From contig CM039137.1 in NCBI GenBank assembly GCA_022036555.1, positions 27,893,862-27,957,861 on the forward strand: 64,000 nt of DNA, written 5' to 3'. This document shows positions 13,601-24,800 of this stretch, piece after piece. This stretch comes from Microstegium vimineum. Its lineage: Eukaryota > Streptophyta > Magnoliopsida > Poales > Poaceae. The notes under the pieces are model-generated. The model was not told the DNA's origin and did no database searches. It saw only the letters and a list, made by a program, of their open reading frames with translations. The position numbers and the translations under genes are program-made. Each line of letters starts with the position of its first letter. The first letter of the stretch is position 1.

Positions 13601-14166
13601 TCTTTTTATAAATGCTCATTTATGCAAAATACTTGATTCTTGCAAACCACACCTTGAATCCTATGACTTGCATACTGTTTTGTCCACCAAATACTTTTCT
13701 TTGTCGGATAAGTCTTGTGGAGTACTCCCGTACTCAGGGTTTGTTAACCCCTGTTGCAGATGAGGATCACAACCCGGTGTGTGTGGCTCCTTGCTGCATG
13801 ACCGTGGTCAGTGTAGATGAAGCTGAAGAATAACCTGTCTTTGCTTGACTTTTGGGCAAGAGTAACTCGGTTATCTGTTCTTTCGCTATCAGCAGCTTGA
13901 TGTATCTTTATCGTATGACACTAAGTTATGTTTCAAAACTTATGATTTGTAATATGACTTTAAATTTCCGCTACTTTGATGTAATATAAAAAAATTCCGT
14001 ATTACTTCTGTCATGATTGTGATAAGGTTGATCCTGTTCAGAAAGAGGTGAATGACCCGCTGCAAAGTGGCGACACCTGATGGGCTGATTAAGATTTGGA
14101 TCATCCGTTGGAGATTAAGTTGGTTAATCCTGACAAGTGGGCCCTATCTTAAGAGGTTCTGTCACA
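10626..14166 (+). mobile_element. Large solo LTR (gypsy-type) nested in the copia element
   Basis: A 3541-bp block starts TGTAACACTCCGGGTGTT and ends CTGTCACA, the TG...CA form of an LTR. It is flanked by a perfect 5-bp duplication CGCGT (10621-10625 and 14167-14171) and splits the copia protease codons. Insert plus duplication is 3546 bp, a multiple of three, so the host frame resumes exactly. There are no internal gag-pol genes or second LTR, so this is a solo LTR left by LTR-LTR recombination. TGTAACACC-type starts are common in large-LTR grass gypsy families; the family and orientation are inferred. Confidence 0.85.
11972..12035. repeat. 31-bp tandem repeat within solo LTR
   Basis: Two near-perfect 31-bp units containing GATCGAGGGTCGATCGAGG lie head to tail, followed by further degenerate GATCGAGG copies to about 12110. 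Confidence 0.85.
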
Positions 14167-14171
14167 CGCGT

Positions 14172-15776
14172 CCCCGAAGCGCACGGTGCCACGGACGTCC
14201 GTGTTCAGATCGGCGAAGAGCTCGCGGCGCCCCGTCATGTGGTGCGTTGCTCCGCTGTCGAGGTACCAGCCTCCCATCTTTTCTTCTTCTTCATCGATGC
14301 TGAGAAAGGCTCGAGCCCTTGGCTCCTCCAAGGTGACTTCTTGCGCGGCCAGAGAGTAAGCCGACGCATCCTTGTCCAGCTCGACGAACGCGTGTGCCAT
14401 AAACAATGCGCCGTCCTCTTCGCACTTGGCGTATTGGGAACGCCCAGCGTATCCACCAGCATCGCCGTCGCGCCCTCCACCTTGATCACCTCCTCGGCCG
14501 CCACGGTCACCTCCACCGCCGCGACCTCCGTCGCGCTCTCGTCGTGGCAGGCGGCAATCGCGCGCCCAGTGGCCCTCCAAGCCACAGTTGAGGCAGGTGT
14601 TCGGCCCACGGTTGTCACCCGGGGGGCCGCGGTCACCGCCGCCATCTCCGCGGCCAGCGCCGCGCCCTCGGCCACGCGCGCCACCACGGCCCCGCTGGAA
14701 CCTTCCTCCGCGACCACGCTGCTGCCTGGGAGCCGAGCCATCGGCATCGGCAATGCCCTTCTTCTCCTTCTTCCAGCGCTCTCTCCACTGCTCCTCAGTG
14801 TACATCAGCTTTCCTCCGACGGCTATCGGCTCGATCGGTGCTTGCTTCTCGCAATCATCCACCGCCTTGAGCCTCCCGGTCACCTCCTCGAGCGTGAGTG
14901 CCTCAAAGTCGAGGAATTGCTCGATGACGACGACGATCTGCGCGTACTTCGCCGGCACCGTTCGAGGGTACTTCTCCACCACGCGCTCCTCGGTGATGTC
15001 CCGGTCACTGTGGATGACGAGTTACTGATGCAGAGTCGACAGACGAATGGCAAAGTCGTCGACTTGTTCATCGGGCTGGATGCCAATGTTCTCCCAGTCT
15101 CGGCGAAGTCGCTGCAGCGTCGCTCGTCGGACCCTGTCCACGCCGATCCTTGCTGCAGCGATGGCGTCCCACGCCTCCTTTGCCGATGCCTTGTCCATGA
15201 GCGGGATGCTCATCTCCTTGGGCACAGCAGCCACGATCACCTCGAGCGCCCGCCGATCATCGCGGCACTGGACCGGACCTCCCTCGACGGCCTCCCACAT
15301 GTCGCGCACCTGCATCCGCAACTTTATGAGCTGTGACCACTCATGGTAGTTGGTCTTGTCCAGCATCGGCCACGCCGTGCTGCTGTCGGAGTCGCGGTAG
15401 ACCACCTTGTCCCGCGACTCATGGCGCCCGCCGCCGCGGCCTCGCTTGCGGTCGCGCGGAGACTGAGAGCGGCGCCGATCCCTCCGATCGCGCGGGCTCT
15501 CAGAGCGCCTGGCGTCCTTCTCCACATGCTCCTCCTCCTCTGCAGCGATCTCCGCTCGCAACGCCTGCGCGGTCCTCGCCACCTGCTCTGCTGCTGCTGC
15601 AGCCTGCCTCGCCGCCTGGATCGCCGCCGCCGCCGCTGCCTCTGCAGCCAGCAGACGCGCGGCCGGGTGTTGGAGTCGCCCTGTGCCCTCTCACCGGTGA
15701 CCGATGTACCATCCTTGATGGCCAAAGCCTTGGCCTTGGTGGCGGCGGCGGCGGCGCGCTTTGCTGAAGAAGACAT
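14172..15776 (-). pseudogene. Copia gag and protease start remnant
   Basis: Read right to left from an ATG at 15776. An alanine/lysine-rich start shifts frame near 15640-15580 into an RD/SR-rich segment, then the copia gag domain (NYHEWSQLIKLRMQ ... AKEAWDAI). A stop at 15022 (TAA) interrupts gag. Beyond it come an RG-rich stretch, a CCHC zinc knuckle (CLNCGLEGHWARDC) and the protease active site (WYLDSGATHHMTG), cut at 14171 by the solo LTR. Confidence 0.9.
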
Positions 15777-15826
15777 GGCTGGGAGGGTGGAAAGGTGAGG
15801 TTTTTGGCTCTCTAGCTAAACCTAAA

Positions 15827-15838
15827 GCTCCGATACCA
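15827..15838 (-). other. Copia primer-binding site (initiator Met-tRNA type)
   Basis: The minus strand reads TGGTATCGGAGC two bases inside the 5' LTR. It matches the usual plant copia PBS TGGTATCAGAGC except for one A-to-G change. Confidence 0.85.
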
Positions 15839-15840
15839 AT

Positions 15841-16059
15841 TGTTAGTAAAGTGAGACTCAAAGTTGTGATGCTAGGGCTGAATTGCCTCTAGTCTTTGTT
15901 CCCCTTTATATACAATAGAACTTCTTGAGATACAAGTTTGCTTTAAGAGCATATTCCTAATGGTGTAAAGTAAAGCTAGCCTAAAACATAAAGCAACTGT
16001 CCAAAAACTGAAAAGAGACTAACAACTAAAGTGCTCTAGTAGTCAAGGCTTATCTATCA
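15841..16059 (-). repeat. Copia 5' LTR (right on + strand)
   Basis: 219 bp, TGTTAG...TATCTATCA, followed by GTTTC. It keeps canonical TG/CA ends. Confidence 0.93.
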
Positions 16060-16202
16060 GTTTCGACTCATCTATTTTTTATTGAAAAATATTTTCTCTT
16101 GAAAAATATTTGATGGAACTCCTACTATAAGTTGGAGTTATAAAGAAATTCTAACCATTGGAGTTTTTCAAGGTGTTGAAGAAGACGCCAGGGTCCTACA
16201 GT

Positions 16203-16439
16203 TTATTCTCTAGCAGTGCGGCCGTTGGTGAGCAGCGTGGCATAGAAGGTGAGGTGAACATGCCCTACCGCCCTGGTGCGCCTTGACGAAATAGTGGTTG
16301 TCGAAGGAGAGGCTGTTGCCGGGGTCGATGCACCATTGGTGCGCACTCTCCATCTCTCACGTGTTGCAGCTAGATCCGGTGCGTGTCGCGAGTATGACGA
16401 CGAGCCCGTGCAACAACACTTCCGCGGTTCGGCTGGCAA
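16203..16439 (-). pseudogene. Class III peroxidase fragment
   Basis: On the minus strand one frame gives DPGNSLSFDNHYFVKAHQGG and a neighbouring frame gives LTFYATLLTNGRTA. Together they resemble the distal part of plant secretory peroxidases (D.GS..SFD..YF ... SDA.LLT...). The piece is frameshifted, has no heme-ligand histidine region and no second exon, so it is a decayed fragment. The family assignment is from motif memory. Confidence 0.55.
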
Positions 16440-16498
16440 GTGGCGTTAGTCTCCCTCTTTAGGCCCGGTTTGGAACATGAGAATTCTTTCCTGTTTTT

Positions 16499-16750
16499 AC
16501 GGGAGTGTTTGGTTTGGAGCCACACTACGCCACACCTAGACTTCGGCGGCCACACTAACTTTGGCTGGTGTTTGGTTTCACATTAAACTTTGGCAGCCAC
16601 AGTCTTGTCTCTCTGTCGTTTTCTTTCTGTAGCCTGTCTTCTAGTGCATGGCGAGTGTGGCGGAGCTGTGGCGGAGTTTTCGGGTGCCACACAGTTGTGG
16701 CAGCGCCACACTGGCGTGGCAGTGCTGACCCCAATCTAAACACGCCCTAC
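16499..16750. repeat. Tourist-like MITE
   Basis: ACGGGAGTGTTTGGTTTGG at the left faces CCAATCTAAACACGCCCTACGT at the right, an imperfect terminal inverted repeat. The interior is rich in GCCACAC and GTGGC. No coding sequence is seen. Confidence 0.6.
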
Positions 16751-17104
16751 GTTTTTGTGTGAAAAAAATGAACTGATTCCTGTTCCTATGTTTCCAACAT
16801 GCCTTTACTAGTATATTTGTCCGTGCTAACGTTACGGTGACATCTAAAAAAATAAATCTTAAACTAAAATAAGAAATATTGTTTGTGCTAACACTATGAC
16901 AATATTTCAAGCATACACATGAAAACAAGAAAAATAATATACATGTCTCCATAGTCAAGAATAAAATAGGATATTTAAGTTTTTCAAAAAAAATGTCAGT
17001 CTACACCAAGCTCATGAATTGCTACTAACACGCCTCTCATTGCTGTGAATCTGTGATGGCTTCCAACTCGGGAGTGTTAAAGCCCAGCAGGTCCCCAAAG
17101 CTCA

Positions 17105-17350
17105 CACTATACCACAACACCAGAATTAGCGTTGGATGATCTGACGCTAAAAGCGCCTATAGCGTCAAACGATCTGACGCTAAAAATATATAGCGTCAGA
17201 CTTCTAGCGTTAGACAGTTTGTTGCCCTCAACATTTTTAGTGTCAGGTGGTCTATTGTGATGTTTAGCGACAGACGCTCCATCACCAAGGATATAACGTC
17301 AGATCATTCAACAATCCTTATAATTATAGTGTCAGATCATCCAAAGGAAC
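17105..17350. mobile_element. CACTA transposon terminus with subterminal repeats
   Basis: CACTATACCACAACACCAG begins at 17105. About eight TAGCGTCAG-type motifs in both orientations follow (17137-17345), the subterminal array typical of CACTA elements. I did not find the matching opposite terminus, so this may be a truncated copy or one end of a larger element. Confidence 0.65.
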
Positions 17351-20069
17351 CACATAAACATGCCAAAAAAAATAAATACAATTAGAAAACATTTAAAACA
17401 GATTCAAACTTAAAGTCTGTCATATATATATAAAGGTACACATAAATCACATGAAAGTCAATACACATTGTCTTGCACACCATTTGAGTCATCCAACAAA
17501 GATAGACACACCAAAAGATTGCATGCACATCCCAACTAACAAGAACACTAGTTTGTGTTTGATATACTAAGGTTCATGCACACATTTCTAGGAATTACAA
17601 AACCAAAAGAATGATTGCCAACAACAGATCAAGCACATCCATCTACTTATATGTGGAGAACCATTTTTCAAGAAACTCAAGGCAAAGAGTTAGGCCCAAC
17701 ACTTCCTGAAAAATAATATAAAGATGTAATTAGGTAAGTGGAGAAAATATCTAAAGCTCCTATACAATAAGAGTTTGAGTTTACCATGGTGATTATGACA
17801 AGAAAAAAAACATTAGAGGGTAGCCTGCAACCGTAGTTTATTTGTATTTTTTAGTGGTAGGTGCAGCCTCTTGTGCTTTAGTTCATATTTGGATAAATAA
17901 AGCTGAGATGTATACTTTAGTTCAATTTTACTTTACTAGTGACTATCTAGTGACTAAGTATACTTTACTGCTATCATATAAGTATCTAAATCTTTAAGGC
18001 CTACTATCAGTTTGAGATACTTTAATTTAATTTTACTTCATTTGATTATCATAGCAGCCCGCAATCAGTTTCAAATAGTTCAGTTCAGTTTTAGATACTT
18101 CAAGTTGAGTTTTACTTTAGTCACTAGGTTCTGCACGTTGTCACTAGGTTGGTTTGATGAATGAAAATTTAAAGACATACCTACAGAGGCCCTGTGAGGT
18201 ATAGATGCCTTATTGCATTCCTTCTTCCTGCATTCTCTTACCTATCACATATAGGTTTAATTAGGAACACTGGTCATGCATCACAGATCAAACCAAAATG
18301 AAAATTAAGTCAAATATAGTTTATTACTTTATTGTATATATGGCCATGCAATGATCATCTTGAGAGCACTAGCCATAGTGTGCATCTCACCAGGCTATTG
18401 AGTGGCAGCGCCGGCATGCCAGAGAAGTAGGACACTTACTCGGTGTCTATCAAGCAGTAAAATGGCCAATTACAAGAAGCCTCAAAGTATAATAGTAGCA
18501 AACCCAAACTTGTCGGTCTACACCAAGCTCAGCCCGTCCAGCCTCGATCCGGAGTTCCACAACATATAATGACCCTAATGACCCAAATTGATCCAGATCT
18601 GCGGGACACAAAATGTATCAGTGACATGGTAGTTCCAGTTGATAAAGCATACCTTCGAAAGGTAAGCAAGGCCAAATCGATCCAAATATATGCGGAAGAA
18701 CAAGGTAAAAAATTAACCAAACAATATAATCTGAAAACAAATTAGGTTGTCAAAAATGGTATCATGGTATACTGATCTCATAAGCATCCTTTTAGATAAA
18801 AAAAAAGAAACCAACCCTGAAATTCACCACCTCCAATCTAAGCTTTAATCGTTGCAATGTATAAAAAGATTAAAATTTTAGTAGACAACAAAGCAATGTA
18901 GAATAACTCTGTTTGATCAATCATTAAGACACTGTAGCAAAGGATAGAAGGACCAACTTACCGTAGAAGTAGATGAAATCCATAGCCTCATTTGCATTTG
19001 CCTTCCAGGGAAACAAGACTGCAAATCACATAGCAGGTAGGAGGATTAGATTATCCCACATCAAGTCTCAAGTGTGGTTAGATTCAAAGGAAGAAGGCAT
19101 CACCTTTCCTATTCGTATCGGATGTTTGTCAGGTGACAGATCTCCTTACGCTTCCTTCCCAAGTCTACTGGCGGCAACGATGTTCCTTGGCAGTGGTGCG
19201 GATCGACGACGGCTGTGATTTTTGACTGTAAGCGGTAACAACTGACTGAAAGTTTGGACAGTGTAAAGCAACTGACACGGTGTTGACAGTGTAATCCAAT
19301 GTTTGTAGCTGATATAAAATTGCCGCCATAAATAAAGAATTAGTCGGTGAGTTGGATAGTATAATTCATCTATCAGATAGAACAACAGTATTTTTAATCT
19401 ACCTTCTGTCCACAACCAAAACAGATACTTCTGAACATGAACAGATCCAATTTAGAATGCTTTAAGGTTTGGACAGATATGATTTCTTCATGTCTAGAAC
19501 TTGGCAAAAGGAAGTTAGGTTCATTTCAATTCTAGACATTAAACACAACAAAGAAAAATACCAATGATTTCGCAAAGTAAGGACCATGCCTGAAAGTTGA
19601 GTCAGCAAGGTTTTGTTTGTATCTAGAATTAATCATAAGGCAAATTGGATTCATTTTAGATCTACAGTTTCTAAATTTCAGGATTTTGAAACATGTTTTT
19701 CATCACAAAAGTCACATAGTTTAAGCACTGAACCTCAGACAACAAAGATCCATATCCTTAAAAATGTCAGATAACTATGAAGGTATCACGACAATGAAAA
19801 TGGCAAGTCAGACAGTAGCAGTTCAAGGAAATGGCATGTCACAAATGTGAGAAATTGGAGAGAAAAATGACATGTCAGGTAGTAACAGTTTATGAAAATG
19901 GCATGTCACAAATGCTTCTGGTGCCTCCCTTCCGCCATGATGGTGTTGGTGTGCTCACCCAAATTGGACAGAGAAACTGTGATAGAAAATGGTGAGAAAC
20001 CTCGCCACATCACGGAGCACAAACCTGAGACACCAGCCACCGGAACTGGTGAGCGCGCGGTGACCGCAA
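17351..20069. other. Intergenic DNA, no supported gene
   Basis: AT-rich sequence with only short open frames. The phrase CTACACCAAGCTCA occurs at about 16998 and again at about 18514, hinting at a repeated older element. No domain or splice structure is recognised. Confidence 0.4.
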
Positions 20070-20283
20070 CATGATGCTTTTTGGGCGGCTTCACAGCGCC
20101 AGTAATTGGTGCTTGGATGAATGATAGCATCAGTCCTATACCTAAGGCATTTATAGGTGAAATTAGAGTTCCAAAGAAGAGAACGGATGACACGATGACC
20201 ACCACAAGTTTAAGAGAATTGACAACCAAATGGATCATAGGAGATAATATAGCCAATAAATTATATGAGACCTGCCAAGAAAC
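20070..20283 (-). pseudogene. Phosphoenolpyruvate/phosphate translocator-like fragment
   Basis: On the minus strand, WQVSYNLLAILSP, NSLKLVVVIVSSVLFFGT and SPINALGIG line up in order with the C-terminal helices of plastid phosphate translocators of the PPT group (QVSY..LA..SP..H..GN..KR.VVIVSSVLFF.TP.SPINALG). The conserved GN.VKR before the VVIVSS helix is replaced by VNSLKL, so the substrate-binding basic pair is lost. No transit peptide or earlier helices are found. It is probably a captured or relic fragment. Confidence 0.65.
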
Positions 20284-20330
20284 AAATAAAAAATTTATTA
20301 TAGATGATTCAGTGTTCAATAGAACTTATA

Positions 20331-21858
20331 GTAACAGTTAGATAAAAGATATTCCAAAAACTTATAGACAGCGGAGAACATGATACTTTTTAGGAAAAAA
20401 AAGAAAACCGAAAAGTTTAGAAAAAAAGAAAAACTGAAAAGTATTTAACAATTTTTTTTTCATCTGATGACACAGGAGAACTGAAAATTATTCAACATAA
20501 CTGAGAACTGAAGATAATATTAGCGGGAAGAGTCTGATCCTAGAGGTAAAACAATGGAGAAAAATGGACCACATATATTATTGGCTAAATAATTGTAAGT
20601 ATTTTATTTGGATCTAAGTAGGCTACCGCAGTAGCAACCAGTAAACATTTTTTGCAACCTCCGAGAGACCAGAAAAAATGTTTTCTAGTGAAGAGTGGCC
20701 TCACTAATGCCCTTTAATAAGTAATTTAATCGGCTCAAATTAATTAGTACATGTTTTGATGACCATGGTGTCTACACAACCAATAACTCATTCCTGTAGA
20801 AACACGGACAAGTGAGTTCAAAAAAAAAAAATGGAACAGGTGACGCCATGAGTGGACCTCGATGAGGAATGACACAAATCGGATCACGCAACGCAAAGCA
20901 TGTCATACATGTACGAAGCAGGGGGCGTGAACACTGCGGCGTCCACGTCGGTCCACGGCAGGAGAACGGCGGCCTCCATGCGCTTGCAGTCCTCTTCGTT
21001 CACGCCGGCGCCGACGTAGTCGCCCATCGGCGTGCCCACGACGGCGACCGGCGAGGCTGCACGTGATGGCGCCGGTGGTGTGTGGCCGGGGCTGCGGCGG
21101 CGACCGGCGAGGCTGCGGGTGACGGCGCCGGTGTGTGTGTGGCCGGGGCTGCGGCGGCGGGCGGACGCGGCAGCCCACGTCTGGGAAGGAGCCCACGCGT
21201 GAGGTGGAACCGGCGCCATCAACGGAGGCGGCCTGACGTCTCTTTTTTCAGATGAAGAAAAAAAAGAAAATGGGATGCGGGAATAGGAAGCCTGCCGCCC
21301 TTTGATCGCGGCGAGGTGCTCGGCGCTGGCAGGGTGAGGGCGCGGGGTGGGGTGAGAAGGAGGGTGGAAAGCCTGGTTAGGGTGAGATCCAGATTTTTTA
21401 TTTTTTTAGAAGATTATAATTATAGTAGAGATTATTTTTGATGATGTGTATGGAGGATTTTTCTGTAAAAAATGCATCACACAGATGAAATCTCAACTTG
21501 TTCAAAAATATCCATTCCATTTCATAACAAGAGAAATTGAAAAACAGCTTCAGATGCTGCTGCTGCCGACAGCCCCATAATCCCTGCCAAACGGGCCTGG
21601 ACAACGCCCGTCAGGTCTCGACGGTCTCTACAGAAAAAACGGGCCGTTTTCCATCTCGTGGATGGGGCCCACACGCTCCATAAACCCAAATCAATAGCCA
21701 CATGGTTTCGTCCTTCACTCTTCTCATCGTCTCTCTGACTCTCTCCCGAACTGTAGCGAAACCGAAGCGAAACATAAACAAACAACCACGGACCCAATGA
21801 AATCGAGGGAAGGTTCACGACACGCTGCTCCGCACCACTAGGCACTCGATCGAGCGGC
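20331..21858. other. Intergenic DNA and DUF639 upstream region
   Basis: 20331-20900 is AT-rich with no gene. 20930-21240 is a GC-rich island with GGCGACCGGCGAGGCTGC-type direct repeats and open frames on both strands, not convincing as a gene. The last 250 bases include GGGGCCCACACG and are the likely DUF639 promoter. Confidence 0.4.
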
Positions 21859-24800
21859 ATGCTGCAGCTCCAGCCCCCTCGGTTTCTGCCCATCCCGCGC
21901 CGGCGCGTCACCGGCCGCTGGCGTCGCGCCCGCCCTGTCATCGCCTTCAACTCCCAGTGGAAGATCCCCGACGTCGACACAGGTGAACACTCTCCCCGTT
22001 AGCTAGTTCTCTAGCCCAGGCCCAGCCCACCTTGAGGTGCCGGGCCGGATGTTCCCTCGCTGATCCCCGCGGCCACCGCGTGGTTCCTGTTCCTCGAAGA
22101 TGCGGTGCGGGAGCGGGTGCGGTCGTGGATGTCCCTGGCGCGGGGCGCGGTCGCCGACGCGGCGCACGCGGCGCGGGAGAGGGGGAGACACAAGGAGGAC
22201 CCCGAGGGTGGGAAGAAGAAGCAGCGGAAGGAGGTGGTCGTGGAGGAGCAGGCGTTCGTTGCGGTGCCGGAGGTCACCGTGGAGACGCAGGTGCCCCAGG
22301 GCTGGCTCTCGCTGGACGCCGTCGTCTCCATCGAGCAGTTCGCCAGGTAGGGTCAACCAGTATGTGCTTGCAAATCTATGCATTGATGTGTCTCCTGTGC
22401 TGATTCTACTACCGAATTAGCGAGGTTCATTGGGAAATGACTAGTGCTAGCCCTATCAGACTCTCTCGTGAATAACTGAAGTTAATTTAATTATTATTTA
22501 TTTAGTGTGGTTTTCTGTAAGTTTCAAATTGCTGGGTCCTTGAAGTCAATGTGGTATGAGTATGACCCGTCCCTGTCTTGCTGTCTAGTGAACAAGAATT
22601 AGCAGTATTAGGTAGCACTGCTTGTTAGCATTTTTCGTTTTAGAGATGCTTTATATAGATGAAACTGGGTCACGTTGTTTGCAGTTGATGCTCCTATAAT
22701 TTTATCACATTTCATTTTGCATTTACAGCTCCATTTGGGTATTGTGTAATTATTTTTTTTGAACGAAAGCAGCAGGAGCTCTGCCATTCAATCAAGGAGG
22801 AAAGAGTTATATTTACAGGAGGAGCTAGAGCTCCAGGGAAAACCCTAAAGCAGAAGGATCATCGGGTAGTAAATGATTAATTCGGCATGTTTAAGAGAGC
22901 GAACAATAACAAAAATAACACAGCAGAGCCTTTTAGTCCCAAGCAGGTTGGTATAGGCTAGAGTTGAAAACTAACATGAGCCAAGCAACTCAGCATGTTT
23001 AAGAGACCATATGTGCAAGTTAGGTCCTTTGAATAGTCCACAGCTAAAATGTCTTTCCCTTGGTTTGATCCATCCATGCATATAATTTTCTGGTAGGTTG
23101 AATGGGTTGACGGGAGACAGGTGCAGAGGATATTTGAAACACTTGCTCTGAAGGATCTGCACAATGACGCTCGAAGCCTGGTTGAGTATAGCTGCTTCCG
23201 GTACTTGGCAAGAGATAATTCTGATTTCCATCCAAACTTGAAGGTAAAATTGGCTGCTGATTCAGTAATCATGCTCCATGTTTCCACTAATGAGTTTGCA
23301 AATAAAGTCACTTTAGGCTTGGCTGTGACAGGCTATAATCATGCTCCATGTTTTCTGCTGAGTTTGAACTCTGCTAGTCCAGTTACACTTAACTTTTGTA
23401 TATGTGCTTCTACGTCAACTGTATAGTGACCATGCTTCTTGCTGTTTTGAATTGTCTAGGAGCTTGCCTTTCAAAAGCTTATCTTTGTGACTATGCTTGC
23501 TTGGGAAGATCCATATAACGAAGATGACAGTCCACTTTCTTCGCTAGACAGCTATTCTGTATTGGTGATGACTTATTCCTCTATCTTCTCTCTTTACTGG
23601 AGTTGCAAAAAAATGGATTCTGAGTTAGATATTCTAAAATGTTAGGGAAGGCTTGTTGGAGAAGATGCCTTTGTCCGAATTGCTCCTGCTGTTGCAGGTG
23701 TTGCTGATGTTTCAACAGCTCATTATCTTTTTAGAGCTCTTGTTGGTGCAGAAAAGGGACTTTCATTTGATCTGTGGACTACATATCTCGCTGAACTTTT
23801 GAAGTAAGGTTGCCTCAACATATTAATATTCAAGCTTTTATATATCGTGACAGGAGATTTATGTAGGCTCTTAACCATGCAATGTATTTCTTCACATCCA
23901 TCATTAACTTCTCCTGTAACTTAGGCAAGAGGAAACCTTGACATTCAGAGATTAGTTTAGATTAGTATATGTTGGTTCTTATGACTAACTTTGTCATGAT
24001 GTCGTAACACCAGCATATTATGCTTCTTTATTTTTTTGCAAGGTAAGATTATGGTACAAGTTTTTATACAGCTCCGCCAACTGACATGATTGCAATATGA
24101 GTTAGTCTATTATCTATATTCATGTTGAACTTTTGTGCTGGACAAGTGAATATTGGAGTTTCTTTCATTAATAACCGAGTGCATTTGAATAGGGTTCATC
24201 ATGGCAGGCAGACACATCAAATGGGAGATAATTTTTTGTATGATGAGAAGGTCTTATGCATAGGCTCTAGTAAAAAAAGACCTGTTCTAAAATGGGAGGA
24301 AAGCACTGCATGGCCCGGAAACCTTACCTTGACAGACAAGGCACTGTATTTTGAGGTAGGTCTTTGGGCCTGAAATGTGAAATGTCTACATGTTTGGAGT
24401 GATGCTCCATACTAGCATTTCTTTGATCACATAATTTTCTACCTGTTCCCTGATTGGCAAGATGCAAGTTTGAGAATTTGTGAGCATGAGAGGACTCAAC
24501 CTCAACTTCTTTATATTTCTATTGATACTGGCAGGCCATTGGACTGTCAGGTACTAAGAAACCAATGAGGCTTGACCTTACAAATCAAAATTCAAGGGTT
24601 GAAAAGACGAAAGTTGGACCATTTGGATCCAAACTATTTGACTCTGCTGTCTCAGTTTCTTCTGGTTCAATGTAAGTAACCCTTTGATCATTCACTACTA
24701 CTGGAATGTCAATTTTCCAGGCACACTAGCTTGATGGTCTAATTCCAGGGCTCCAGCCTGTGCCTAGCGATCGCTGCTACATGCATAGACATTACATTTG

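Larger units (their letters stand above)
7231..16059 (-). mobile_element. Ty1/copia LTR retrotransposon, defective, with nested insertion
   Basis: Two 219-bp LTRs (7231-7449 and 15841-16059) bound a minus-strand gag-pol region. The target-site duplication GTTTC lies at 7226-7230 and 16060-16064. Integrase precedes reverse transcriptase, which defines Ty1/copia order. Without the nested solo LTR the element is about 5.3 kb. Hand alignment of the LTRs gives about 13 mismatches in 219 positions (roughly 6%). The reading frame is broken by one frameshift near the gag start and in-frame stops at 15022, 9307, 8629 and 8035, so the copy cannot encode its own proteins. Confidence 0.95.

Noticed and set aside
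20884..21222. 112-codon minus-strand frame
   Set aside because: Driven by direct GC-rich repeats (RRRSPGHT twice). The non-repeat part matches no family I recognise.
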